Shown here: one piece after another, positions 22,280-32,470 of the stretch
Layout: every line of letters begins with the position of its first letter
How positions within the stretch are numbered: position 1 is the stretch's first letter
Assembly: GCA_024760905.1 (NCBI GenBank)
Contig: CM045746.1
Coordinates: 11,692,966-11,756,965 of the forward strand
DNA length: 64,000 bases
Origin: Plotosus lineatus
Lineage: Eukaryota > Chordata > Actinopteri > Siluriformes > Plotosidae
Reading direction: 5' to 3'
Translations under genes and position numbers: made by a program
The notes under the pieces: model-generated
Told to the model about the DNA's origin: nothing
The model's database searches: none
Seen by the model: the letters and a program-made list of their open reading frames with translations, nothing else

Positions 22280-22890
22280 TCATTCATTTTCTTCCTACTT
22301 GGGTTACAGGCGAAGGCAGAGTACACCTTGAACATCTTCCTAACCAATTGCAAGGCCAACACACATGCACATGACACGCATACTCACACCTATGGTTAAG
22401 ATGCTGTCTTACTGATCTGAAGGTTGGGGGTTCAAGCCCCACTATCACTGGGTTGTCACTTCTGCGCCCCAGTGCAGCTAACTAGGTGATCAAATGCCTT
22501 CCATGTCTTTCACTCTCTGTGGTGAGAGACATGTAAAAGAACCATTGCTGCTCTTTGAAAAGACTAGGCCATTTGGATTGCCTTCAGTGTGTTCGTGCCC
22601 TGCAATGGTCTGGTAAGCTGTGCACGGTGTATTCCGCCCTCACCCAGAGTCGGCTGAAATGAGCACCAGCCTCCCTGAGACCCCAATTTGGATTAAGCGG
22701 TTCAGAAAATGAAATTAACCGAATTTGCATGTCTTTGGACTGTGATGGGAAACTGCAATACCCAGTAGGACCCAACCCAACCCAACCCAAGCACAGGGAT
22801 ACCATGCAAACAGAAATATCCTTGCCTAGCCCGTAACTTGAACCCAGGACCTGCCCGCTGTTAAGTGATTGTGCTAACCATTGTTCTCAC
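22280..22890 (-). repeat. SINE-B interrupted by a hybrid SINE
   Basis: Tail half at 22280-22400 and core-head half at 22730-22890 (CATGTCTTTGGACTGTGATG to GATTGTGCTAACCATTG) belong to one reverse SINE-B, split by the hybrid at 22395-22713. Confidence 0.7.
22395..22713 (+). repeat. SINE-A/B hybrid
   Basis: Head partly kept (B box GGTTCAAGCCCC), SINE-A body, switch at GTGTTCGTGCCCTGCAATGG, SINE-B tail to GGTTCAGAAAATGAA. Nested inside a reverse SINE-B. Confidence 0.82.
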
Positions 22891-23263
22891 CCTTTTTCTC
22901 ACTGACTTGGAGCTAAGTTCGCATTCATCCTAGATGAAATAAATAACATTTTCCAAAAAAAAAAAAAAAAAATTAAGTAAAAAATATGATCTCCATGAGC
23001 TTTAAATGAGAGACTCGAGTCAACATTCATACTAAGATCTTTTACTGCTGAACATGATGGTATTAAAAGGCTATCAAGAGTAACTACATAATCCGAATGG
23101 GTACATGAAGCTGCCTGTGGGCTTGGAAAATCATTTTAGGTTTTTTTTGGAAGTTAAGTGGGAGGACAGAACTCAGTATCTACAGTAGTCTAACACCGTT
23201 TATGCATTGCTCAACTTCATTAAGTTGGTGTATGTCATCTGAAACATACAGCTGTGTGTCATC
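22891..23263. other. Intergenic, no gene recognised
   Basis: An A-run at 22957-22973; otherwise nothing recognised. Confidence 0.3.
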
Positions 23264-23275
23264 AGTATATCAATG

Positions 23276-23617
23276 TTCATCATCAGTTCATTTTCTGTAA
23301 CCGCTTCATCCTAATTAGGGTCGTGGGGAGGCTGGTGCCCATCCCAGCCAACTCAGGGTGTACACCCTGGACAGCTCGCCAGGCCATCGCAGGGCGGAAA
23401 CACGCTGACGGCTTTGCAGCTACTCTTGTCGAAAGTCAGCAATGGTTCTTTTACATGAACCTCTCACCATAGACAGTGAGAGACATGGCCGGCCTTTGAT
23501 AACCCAGTTAGCTGCACTGGGGGGGGACAGTGACAACCCTGTGGAGAGTGGGACTCGAACCCCCAACCTTTGGATCAGCGATCCGGCGCCTTATACCACT
23601 AGACCACCACTGCCCCA
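23276..23617 (-). repeat. SINE-A/B hybrid, complete
   Basis: Reverse copy: SINE-B tail (TTCATTTTCTGTAACCGCTT to CGCCAGGCCATCGCAGGG), then GCGGAAACACGCTGACGG into the SINE-A body and head (CCACTAGACCACCACTGCCC). A 12-bp target duplication AGTATATCAATG (23264-23275 and 23618-23629) frames it, showing that the hybrid moved as a unit. Confidence 0.93.
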
Positions 23618-23714
23618 GTATATCAATGGTCAACATTAATTGTGAGTAATTGTACCCAGTGGTAGCAAATAAAACGAGCAGCCGAGCGGGTGGCCTCGGA
23701 CAACTCGAACTTCT

Positions 23715-23900
23715 CGAACGGTGGTGTAGTGCCTTCCACTCTTGTCTCATAATATTGCAGAGTGTGTTTTGGTGCTCTGGTTTCTTCCCACAGTCCAAAG
23801 ATATGTACTGTAGGCTAATTGGACGTTTCAAATTTTCCTAGGTGTGAATGATGGATGTGCAAAGATGTTTATCCTAACGCCCAGCCATTCAACTACAGCA
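23715..23900 (+). repeat. SINE-B fragment
   Basis: Head-like ACGGTGGTGTAGTG and core CCCACAGTCCAAAGATATGT; the tail is not recognisable. Confidence 0.6.
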
Positions 23901-24034
23901 ACAAATGCATGCCAATCTCAAGTCCAGGTAAAGAGGGGGGGGAGTCATGAAAAGACTTGCCAACATAACTTCCCAATGGCAGTAAGGTCCCCCAGAGTCA
24001 ACTAAAAGAATAAATTTAATGAAGGAATCTTAGC

Positions 24035-24330
24035 AAATATGTCATAATAGTAAGCATGTCCACCTCACAGAAAGAAGGTCCCGGGTTTGAGTCCTGGGAT
24101 TGGCGTGTCAGGTTTTCATGTTCTTCCTGTGCATGCATGGGATTTCTCCGGGTACTCTGATTGTCTTCCACATCCCAAAGGCATGCACATTAGGCTAATT
24201 GACTGGTCCAGGTTGTCCCTGGATGTGTGTGTGTTTTGGACCTGTGATGGATTAGCTGTTCAAGGTGTATCCCACCTTCAGCCAGAGTCAGTTTCCCCAT
24301 GACTCTAGTCAGATTTGACTTTTTCAGATT
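24035..24330 (+). repeat. SINE-B
   Basis: Head (TAAGCATGTCCACCTCACAG, B box GGTTTGAGTCC), core and tail (GATGGATTAGCTGTTCAAGG). Confidence 0.8.
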
Positions 24331-25085
24331 CAGATTCAGATTTCAACAAATGAATAAATTAAAAAATAATTCATGGGGCTTTCATAAAGACGTTAGCCAG
24401 CTCAAATCTAGGGCCGGAATAGATTTTTTTTTTCATTGGTCTGGCATAGTTTCTCCAAGGGGATTGCTGTGACGGGCGTTGAAAAGTCGAATAATTTCTC
24501 ACTGCATAAGATTTGTGCAAGGCAGGTATAATATGTGTGGGTTCTGGTATGCAGAATATGCAGAATTGGGTTTCACGGAAATGTTCATTCAATATTTTTA
24601 CTGGTTTTCTGAATCCGAATCCTACATTTTTCTCAACAAGATTCTTCTCGAATGCTTTTTGGCATAGTACAGTTCGTATTTAGCTAACCATACTTAGCCA
24701 TTTCTGTAAACCAGGTTGGCTCAGTTAAGCAAGTCAGCACATAATGAAAGAACGAAGATTCATACAGAATGAAGGCTCATTAAGAAAAAGGAAATTTCAG
24801 CAAGTCCCAGCGGTGCGTATTAGCTAAAATTCAGCAAACTAAACTGAAAACAGCATGTGGTAAGGAAAGGGAAAGGAGAACCCATTCTAGCAAGTACATT
24901 AAGAATGAATTCAAATAAAGCCCCAGGGCTGTGTGTTAATAGAATTTAGATCACGTAAGATTAGAGAAAGGGTGGAATGGCAAGAAACGACTTATTTGAC
25001 TGAACTCTTGACACATAATCACAAGGTTGATAACTGGCTAGATACACTGCAAAGGAATATAATAATAATAATAATAATAATAACA
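24331..25085. other. Intergenic, no gene recognised
   Basis: No exon recognised; an (AAT)n run lies at about 25058-25082. Confidence 0.3.
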
Positions 25086-25318
25086 ACAGCAGGTGGAATG
25101 GTGATGAAGTAGTTAGCACATCCGTCTCACAGCAAGAAGGCCTGGTTTCGATTCCCAGCTCGGGCGTTGTGAGTGTGAATGGTTGCGTGAATGTCGAGCC
25201 TGTGATGGTCTGACGAGTTGTCCAGGGTGTATCCCATCCTCGCCCGGAGTCGGCTGAGATTGGCACCAGTCTCCTGGTCACCCTAATTTGAATAAAGCTG
25301 CTGAGAAAAATAAATAAT
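25086..25318 (+). repeat. SINE-B with core deletion
   Basis: Well-kept head (AGTTAGCACATCCGTCTCAC, B box GGTTTCGATTCC) runs straight into GTGAGTGTGAATGGTTGCGT and the tail, skipping most of the core. Confidence 0.82.
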
Positions 25319-25349
25319 TGAATTAATGACTAATAATAATCATCATCAT

Positions 25350-25470
25350 CATCTGTTATGGCTTGTTCATGGTATGCCCTGCCATTGCTTAGAGTCGGCT
25401 GAGATGGATGCCAGCCTCCCTGTGACCCTAAAGTATTAAGCAGTTTGGAAAATGAATGAATGAATAAATA
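25350..25470 (+). repeat. SINE-B tail fragment
   Basis: Only the 3' module (AGAGTCGGCTGAGATGGATG to GAAAATGAATGAATGAAT). Confidence 0.7.
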
Positions 25471-25559
25471 AGAAGACCAATGACTTTTAATATATTTGGC
25501 AGCGTTGAATGTTGACTCCCACCTAGACTCAAGCTTGTATATTTCAATGTTAGTAAATG

Positions 25560-25745
25560 TGAAACATAATTCCTGCTCCAGCCTTGTGACTCAGATTGGA
25601 TTTAAGCTTACAGTAATTGGGTTCTTCCTTGGCCAATGCCGTACCCTTGCACCAAATTTCATGGAAATTGAGTTAGTAATTTTTGCACAATCCTGCTTAC
25701 AGAAAAACAGAAAACCACAAAGAAAACATGACATCCTTAGTAATT
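25560..25745 (-). repeat. Dispersed repeat U1, reverse copy
   Basis: CACCAAATTTCATGGAAATT and GCACAATCCTGCTTACAGAA are the reverse of motifs at 16440-16520. Class unknown. Confidence 0.4.
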
Positions 25746-26366
25746 ATAAAAATGGTAACATGCAATTATAAGACAATTACTTGCTCCCCAGTGTATATTT
25801 ATTTCTAAGCTTTCACTATAGAATTAGGTTCAAATTCAATCTTTGCATCTGGGTAATTGCTATTTTGGTTGCTCTTGGGTGGGGTGTGTGCAAGCTGTCC
25901 TGTTGGCCAGTGGCAGTATAGCATCTAAGGACACAGACTCAGACAGGCCTGTTAGCACTTTTAGTACACGCGCACACACACACACACACACACACATACA
26001 CACACACAGTTGTGTCTTCCCTCTACATCCTCATTTATTTCCTCTTTTCTCACTCTCCCTCTTTATCTGTCCTTCACTCGTCCCTGTCACACTTCTTTCC
26101 TCACAGGCAATTTATCCATTGATTTACCCTTCAGAGCAAAATGGAAGATTTGACATAGCATATGAAGACAGAATATTTTAAATCAATGTAACAAAACAAG
26201 AGCATAATATCCTCACTTTTGTTCCTTTCTTCAGTTTTGCTCTCAAAAATACAACTAAAAATGTAAAACAGTGATTTCTTAAGGTGAAGTTATAATATAT
26301 ATTACTGTACAATACTTTAAAGAGACAATGTGTAACATTTTGGAGGATTTATTAGCAGAAATTGGG
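25746..26366. other. Intergenic with a TTAA-adjacent repeat end
   Basis: A (CA)n run at 25973-26008. At 26318 TTAA is followed by AGAGACAATGTGTAACATTT, a motif also found at 30513; see findings. Confidence 0.35.
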
Positions 26367-26597
26367 CACATGCTCCACAGGGTTGTCACTGTCCCCCCCA
26401 GTGCAGCTAACTGGGTTATCAAAGGCCGGCCATGTCTCTCACTGTCTATGGTGAGAGGTTCAGGTAAAAGAACTATTGCTGACCTTTGTTAAGAGTAGCT
26501 GCAAAGCCGTCAGCATGTTTTTGTCCCTTGCTAAAGGGTTGCATGAGGAAGGGCATCCGACGTAAAAACCTGTGCCAAATCAAACGTGTGAATCATC
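26367..26597 (+). repeat. SINE-A truncated at both ends, with perfect target duplication
   Basis: Contains the SINE-A body and the LINE 5'-derived block (GAAGGGCATCCGACGTAAAA) but lacks the tRNA head and stops before the LINE 3'-derived terminus. The perfect 16-bp direct repeat ATTAGCAGAAATTGGG (26351-26366 and 26598-26613) frames it. Confidence 0.85.
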
Positions 26598-26639
26598 ATT
26601 AGCAGAAATTGGGTAATCATCTATTGGCTGTCTCAGATT

Positions 26640-26799
26640 GCGCCTGGGTGTGAATGTGAATGGTTAAATGTGTGTTGGCCCTGCAATATACTGACGAGCC
26701 TTCCAGGATGTACCCAGCATTTGCCCAGAGTCGGCTGAGATAAGCACCAGTCTTCTCGCGATCCTAATTGAGATTAAGTGGCTTAGAAAATGAAAGAAT
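26640..26799 (+). repeat. SINE-B tail fragment
   Basis: GGGTGTGAATGTGAATGGTT, GCAATATACTGACGAGCC and GATTAAGTGGCTTAGAAAAT. Confidence 0.72.
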
Positions 26800-26979
26800 G
26801 CATAATAATAACAATAAATGGGACACTCATGGCATGCAAGGTACCTCCACCACACAGCCTGGATAATGTAGCGATAGACCCTTTAATCACCCATGTGCTC
26901 ATCTTGTGAACCATGAACCATAATTAGGGGAGGGGGGGGGGGGGTTAACTCTTTTGTTTGCAGGATTATAAGAAAGCTG

Positions 26980-27220
26980 GTGTTTCACCTCTCAAGTTCA
27001 GGCAAGGTCAAAGGTCATTGTCTCATTTGGAGGTCCATAAATGGTTTCAGGTATTTCTTTCAGCACTCCTTTCAAAGCTGTAAGTGCTCTATCTCTAAAA
27101 TTTGTGACTTTACTCTGACCTTTGACTTTGACATTCTAAAATCAAATCATGTCTGGGACATAGGTGGAGTAGTATCCTCACCAAATTTGATGAAAACAGT
27201 TGTAAACAAATTCTAGTGCT
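26980..27220 (+). repeat. Dispersed CTTTGACC-type repeat (U2)
   Basis: Contains GGTCAAAGGTCATTG, CTGACCTTTGACTTTGACAT and CACCAAATTTGATGAAAACA, shared in pattern with 50604-51470. A dispersed fish repeat of unknown class. Confidence 0.4.
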
Positions 27221-27243
27221 TACATTTTCTCTGTAGCAAAGGT

Positions 27244-27591
27244 CTGTCTGTCTTCCTTTCGGCTTTTTCCCTTTTTCTCGGGAGTCGCCACAGCGAATCA
27301 TCTGATTCGCACGTTTGATTTGGCAGAGGTTTTTACGTCGGATGCCCTTCCTGACACAACCCTTTTTAGCAAGGGACAGAAACACGCTGACGACTTTGCA
27401 GCTACTCTTTACGAAAGTCAGCAATGGTTCTTTTACATGCCTCACAACATAGACAGTGAGAGACATGGCCCGCCTTTGATAACCCAGTTAGCTGCACTGG
27501 GGGGACAGTGACAACCTTGTGGGGACTCGAACCCCCAACCTTAGGATCAGCGATTCAGCACCCTAACCACTAGACCACCACTGCCCCTATT
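27244..27591 (-). repeat. SINE-A with RTE tail, complete
   Basis: Reverse copy: CTTTCGGCTTTTTCCC tail, CGCCACAGCGAATCATCTGA, GTCGGATGCCCTTCCTGAC, body and head. A 20-bp target duplication with one mismatch (27224-27243 and 27592-27611, ATTTTCTCTG..GCAAAGGT) frames it. Confidence 0.94.
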
Positions 27592-27611
27592 ATTTTCTCT
27601 GTTGCAAAGGT

Positions 27612-27954
27612 AATAATTATAAACACATTATTATTATTATTTCACCACAGAAATTTGCAGGAACTGCCATTTTTTAAATTTAATTAAAAAAAAAAAAAAA
27701 ACCTCCACACGAAATGCTTGTAATTGGTTTATAGGTTACATTTACAGAATTGTTTGACCCCCTTATTAAAAGCGCTTTTTACCTTCTCTGTCGGAAGCAT
27801 ATCCACACAACGAAATGGGTCAGGGTCTAAGAATACCATGAAAGTAGTGCTCATTTGAGGTTTTTTTGGCTCAGACACAGCCTTCGTCTGATGTCTCACA
27901 CAGTGAGGTTACTTATTATTTGTATTTGTTGTGAAACAGCCACAAAGCTCACTC
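27612..27954. other. Intergenic, no gene recognised
   Basis: Short (ATT)n and A-runs only. Confidence 0.3.
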
Positions 27955-28185
27955 ACTCACTCACTGAATCGTTAATCTTATTAATGTTGCAGGAAGACTC
28001 AACCCTGAACAGCTCAACAGATCATCACAGGGCCAACAAACAAACAACCGTTCCCACTTACACTCACACCGAGGGGCAATTAGCCCCTAGCCATTTAGCT
28101 TAATGTGCATGCTTTTGGACTGCGAGTGGGAGACTAGCGTATCCTGAGAAAATCCACACAAACACAGGGTCCCAGGCCTCACCCT
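27955..28185 (-). repeat. SINE-B
   Basis: Reverse copy: CACAGGGCCAACAAAC, CTCACACCGAGGGGCAATTA, core (TTTTGGACTGCGAGTGGG) and a damaged head. Confidence 0.75.
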
Positions 28186-28199
28186 GAGCCACTGACAAC

Positions 28200-29010
28200 C
28201 AGGGGTGAATGTTTGGAGAATGCACAGACATACAGATACCTCAGTGTGCAGTTGGATGAAAAACAAGACTTGGACAACCAACACTGATGCACTGTGAAGG
28301 AAAGAACAGCGCCGTCTGTACTCCCTCAGCAGGCTAGGATCCTTTAACATCTGCAAAAATCTACAGCAGATGTTTTCCCAGAAGTTTGCAGCAAATGCAA
28401 TCCTATACATGGTGGTTTGATGGACGCTTCTCGAGTGGACAGACTGATGAGGAAGGCAAGTACAGTTTAACACCTGTGGCAGAGCGATGGCCGTTGAGCA
28501 GGCTCCTGTCAATCATGAACAACCCACTGCGTCCACTGCACAACATCATCTCCAAACAGAGAAGGAGCATCAGCAACAGGCTGCTGTAATTGCCCTGCTC
28601 CATGGACAGACTGAGGAGATCATTCATCCCCGGGCTTCCAGCAATGGGGGGGACAGGGGGACGGGGGGATGGGGGCACACTAACACACACAGATCCATGC
28701 TCTGCACTCCACAGTACTACTCACAACACACCACACACCTTAACTTCTACACATATGTTTGTCCTGGACTTTTTAAATTGTTTGTAATGGACTGGCAATT
28801 TGCACCATAACAGTATTACCCACAATTCTTATACCTTTTACTGTGTCTACCTTACGTTCTGTCATTTTTTTAATTTTTAAAATATTTGCTTTTAACTAAA
28901 GTTTGTTTTCATAGCATGGGTTTGTGCTGTTTACTGTAAAAGTTGCAGGAAACTGTGAAATTCCCACTGGGATTAATAAAGTATCCATCCATCCATCTAT
29001 CCATCCATCC
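28200..29010 (+). mobile_element. L2-like LINE, 3' end
   Basis: Plus-strand translations across frames give the C-terminal end of a fish L2-like reverse transcriptase: RLYSLSRLGSFNICKNLQQM (about 28310), SRLLSIMNNPLRPLHNIISK then RRSISNRLL (28500-28585), MDRLRRSFIP (about 28600). It ends in the CR1/L2-style terminus GGGATTAATAAAGTATCC followed by an (ATCC)n run to about 29018. 5' truncated and frame-broken. Confidence 0.75.
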
Positions 29011-29019
29011 ATCTATCTA

Positions 29020-29118
29020 ACATGCAAACTCACCACAGAAACACCCTGTCCAAGCTCAGGACTCAAACCCATCTTGCTGTGAAGCGGATGTGTTAATGAC
29101 TGTGCTACCGAGCCGTAT
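29020..29118 (-). repeat. SINE-B head fragment
   Basis: CATGCAAACTCACCACAGAA, ACTCAAACCCATCTTGCTGT and a head end CTGTGCTACCGAGCCGT. Confidence 0.7.
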
Positions 29119-29184
29119 TGTCTACTAACTTGACCAATTTATTTCCTGTTTTCTCTTGAAGTTATAAAAGAAACTGTAAAGTCC

Positions 29185-29428
29185 TCCCCCGGTGCAGCTA
29201 ACTGGGTTATCAAAGGCCGGCCATGTCTCTCACTCTCTATGGTGTGAGGTCCATGTACAAGAAGCATTGCTGACTTTCGATCAGAGGAGCTGCAAAGCTG
29301 TCACCGTGTTTCCGCCCTGCGATGGCCTGTCAAGCTGTCCAGGGTGTACTCTGCCCTCACCTGGAGTCAGCTGGGATGGGCGCCAGCCTCCCCGTGACCC
29401 TAATTAGGATTAAGCTGTTACAGAAAAT
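29185..29428 (+). repeat. SINE-A/B hybrid, 5' truncated
   Basis: SINE-A body from GGTGCAGCTAACTGGGTTAT, switch at GTGTTTCCGCCCTGCGATGG, SINE-B tail to ACAGAAAATGATGAA. Confidence 0.85.
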
Positions 29429-29496
29429 GATGAACTGAACCGTAAAGTTGTCCATCTTAAAGACTTTCTACTATAAGTTAATATGATAACGACAGA

Positions 29497-29815
29497 ATCA
29501 GTGGTGTAGTGGTTAGGACACCCGCCTCACAGCGAGAAGATCCTGGGTACGAATCCTGGGCTCGATGAGGGGGAAAATTTGTGGAGTTTGCACATTCTGT
29601 ACATGATTGTATAGGTTTCATCTCGACACTCACGTTTTCTACTACAGTGCACATTAGGATAATTGGTGGCTTCAAATTGTCCATAGGTGTGTGTGTGTGT
29701 GTGTATAAGTGTAAATGCTTATATGTGTGTTGCCCTGTGATGGATTTGTAAGCTGTGATGTGGCCCACCTTTGCCCAAAGTTGACTGAGATAGGCTCCAG
29801 CCATGGTACTGAACA
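29497..29815 (+). repeat. SINE-B, full length
   Basis: Head GTGGTGTAGTGGTTAGGACA with B box GGTACGAATCC, core, an internal (TG)n at 29691-29705 and the tail GACTGAGATAGGCTCCAGCC. Confidence 0.82.
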
Positions 29816-30334
29816 ACTGAAATGCTACAATGAGGGCATCAGTGGAAAGCTGAAAGTAAAATGCTTGTCAGAACTGCTTGTCAACACCTTCTGACCAATC
29901 AGAATCGAGAACTCAGAAACAGTGTGGTATAAATATAATATACAGTACTTAATAATGTAGTGTTTATTAAAATGATAGGAAAATATTATGTGCATGCGAA
30001 GCAATCCGCTACGGTGAGTGTGTGTGAATGTGACTGCTTGTCTTCCATCCCCTGCAGCAGCTGTTCCAGTGGATAAGCTTCAAACTCCAGTGCTTGTCAC
30101 GACGCTGCTTCTGAGAGTTTACGTCACTCCTCCCTGCAGGCTACAGGGAGCCAACACACACTCACACACACACACACACACACACAGTAATGCTAGAACG
30201 GGTTAATCCAAATGTAAAGTGAATCCCAGAATGAAACAGAGATAACAGAGTGTTTTCAATGTGGGGTGTAACTGTAGTTCACATGACAAAGCTCTCCATC
30301 TCTTTCTCTCTCTTGTGTGCTCTCTCTTATTCAT

Positions 30335-30368
<34 letters not shown>

Positions 30369-30552
30369 TTCTAGAGTAGTGTCTCATGCTGTGTGTCCCC
30401 GTTGTGAGCCAGCACACCTAATAATTAATGGATTATTTTAAAGGTGCACAGTCTGTAATTGCTAAAGTGTAGATCAACCCTGGACTTAGAAATGTAAAAA
30501 TAAATATTATTTAAAGGTACAGTGTGTAATATTTGAATAATCTATAGCATTG
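29816..30552. other. Intergenic with (CA)n runs and TTAA-flanked repeat ends
   Basis: No exon recognised. (CA)n at 30154-30186 and 30336-30366. Two related motifs, AAAGGTGCACAGTCTGTAAT (30440) and AAAGGTACAGTGTGTAATAT (30516), the second preceded by TTAA. Confidence 0.35.
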
Positions 30553-30840
30553 TCTTTTTATTTTCCTTTTGGCTTTTTCCATTTTTCAGGGGTCACCACA
30601 GCGAATCATCTTTGATTTGGCATAAGTTTTTACGTCAGATGCCTTTCCTGACACAACCCTTTCGCAAGGGACAGAAACACGCTGACGGCTATTCTTTACA
30701 AAAGTCAGCAATGGTTCATTTACATGAATCTCTCACCATAGACAGTGAGAGACATGGCCGGCCTTTGATATCCCAGTTATAGCTGCATTGGGGGGGACAG
30801 TGACAACCATGTGGAAAGTGGGACTTGAACCCCCAATCTT
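30553..30840 (-). repeat. SINE-A with RTE tail, head truncated
   Basis: Reverse copy with tail (CAGGGGTCACCACAGCGAAT), GTCAGATGCCTTTCCTGAC, body and B box; the last part of the head is missing. Confidence 0.85.
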
Positions 30841-31058
30841 CAAATAGGAAGCTTCAAATATTTTGTTGCCGGATTTGTAAGCTGTGTGCAACAATGGGAG
30901 CCAGGAACCGGGAAGAGAGACTACAGTACAGTACAGTACAGTACAGTACCACCTCATAACGGATAATGTTTGTGTTCTATCCCCAAATAGAGCTACACAA
31001 ACAAGCGCATATGTAAGCCTATACAGTGTTTATATATATATATTTAATTTTCATAGCA

Positions 31059-31407
31059 GGGGCAGTGGTGGTCTAGTGGTAAAGGGCGCTGGATCGCTGA
31101 TCCAAAGTTTGGGGGTTCGAGTCCCACTCTCCACAAGGTTGTCACTGCCCCAGTGCGGCTAACTGGGTTATCAAAGGCGGGCCATGTCTCTCACTGTCTA
31201 TGGTGAGAGGTTCATGTAAAAGAACCATTGCTGACTTTCGTAAAGAGTAGCTGCAAAGTCGTCAGCGTGTTTCTGTCCCTTGCTAAAAAGGGTTGTGACA
31301 GGAAGGGCATCCGACATAAAAACCTCTGCCAAATCAAACGTGCGAATCAGATGATTCGCTGTGGCGACTCCCGAGTAAAAGGGAAAAAAGCCGAAAGGAA
31401 GACAGAC
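31059..31407 (+). repeat. SINE-A reference copy, complete with target duplication
   Basis: Best-preserved SINE-A, 349 bp. A box TGGTCTAGTGG at 31069-31079 and B box GGTTCGAGTCC at 31114-31124 (RNA polymerase III internal promoter). Body to about 31288; LINE 5'-derived block 31290-31347; LINE 3'-derived terminus 31350-31397 (GATGATTCGCTGTGGCGACT and GCCGAAAGG). Flanks ATTTAATTTTCATAGCA (31042-31058) and ATTTAATTTTTATCGCA (31408-31424) are a 17-bp target duplication with two mismatches. Confidence 0.95.
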
Positions 31408-31498
31408 ATTTAATTTTTATCGCATCAATTTTATTTTTGCCGGATGCTACCCCAATGACAATAGCCACCCTAGGCCCTATATAATAATGTATATTTAC

Positions 31499-31677
31499 CT
31501 GATACAAAGTGTTCGCTGCATATTCTACTGTATTCTGTAGGATTCCAGTCTTTCCTATTTACTGCTGCGATCCACTTGGCTTTTTTCTCCGGGTCAGATG
31601 GAAAACGCTAAAATGACAGTGCAGGCTTTACTCCTCTGTCTATTTGCACAGCCAACAGCACAACACGATATAACCAT
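31499..31677 (-). pseudogene. THAP zinc-finger exon, decayed
   Basis: From ATG at 31677 the minus strand reads MVISCCAVGCANRQRSK, then (after a one-base frame change) LSF, a stop, and RFPSDPEKKAKWIAAVNRKD, WNPTEYSRICSEHFVSG, followed by a consensus donor GTAAAT at 31498. This is a THAP domain: C-x4-C near the start, the conserved FP and W, and C-x2-H (CSEH) at the end. THAP domains bind DNA in THAP proteins and in P-element/Kolobok-type transposases. The frame change and stop make it a relic. No further exon was found, so it may come from a DNA transposon or from a gene copy. Confidence 0.82.
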
Positions 31678-31872
31678 ACAGTACTCACTGGTTATTTTCT
31701 ATCACTCCCGGGAAGTTAGTAACCGACAAACAACATCCAGTTGGGTCATGTTGAACCACTATTACTTATTTTAAAATGTTTATTTAAGGGACAATGTACA
31801 GGAACATTAAGCTCATAGAGACAGAGATGTACTGTACCAGATTATAGCTTAATAGCTAGTTTCCATCTGTAG

Positions 31873-32077
31873 TCCCTAATTTAGAATGGCCAATTAACCT
31901 ACAGTGCATGTCTTTGGATTGTGGGAGGAAAGCGGAGCACCCGGAGGAAACCCACACAAGCACGAGGAGAACATGCAAACTCCACACAGAAACGCCCAGG
32001 CCGGGAATCGAACCCGGGCCTTCTTGCTGTGAGGCGGACGTGCTAACCACTACGCCACCGTGCCGAGCGCTGTCCGG
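31873..32077 (-). repeat. SINE-B head and core, well preserved
   Basis: CATGTCTTTGGATTGTGGGA, GGAGCACCCGGAGGAAACCC, CATGCAAACTCCACACAGAA and a near-perfect head (GTGCTAACCACTACGCCACC, B box in GGAATCGAACC). The tail module is absent. A palindromic CRE followed by an E box (TGACGTCACGTG, 32119-32130) lies just beyond. Confidence 0.85.
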
Positions 32078-32335
32078 ATCAGGCCGTCCAATATCGCTTA
32101 TAAACATAAACAACCCTGTGACGTCACGTGCAAAACCTCAATAGCCCAGCAACATGCTGTCTTGCTGTGAACGTGAATATAAAGGTTGAGGTAAATGGTA
32201 TTTTTTTGAAGTTCATTGATTGGTAATAGCTGCTAAAAACAAATACACAATTTCATACTTACACCAGAAATAGATCACAATTATCTTAATGCTAGATTGT
32301 GTCAGCTAGCTTAGCTGTTGTAACTATTTTGTAAA

Positions 32336-32470
32336 TGCCATAGACAGTGAGAGACATGGCCGGCCTTTGATAACCCAGTGACAGTGGGGACAGTGACAAC
32401 CTGTTGAGAGTAGGGCTTGGACCCCCCCCCAAGCTTGAGATCAATGATCCAGCACCTGGCCACCACTGTG
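32336..32470 (-). repeat. SINE-A/hybrid head fragment
   Basis: CATAGACAGTGAGAGACATG, GGCCGGCCTTTGATAACCCA and a damaged B box; tail type cannot be told. Confidence 0.7.

Noticed and set aside
31059..31140. tRNA gene candidates from A and B boxes
   Set aside because: These boxes belong to SINE heads: no complete cloverleaf, and the following sequence is a repeated SINE body. The same holds for 51665, 31873, 36507 and 42480.
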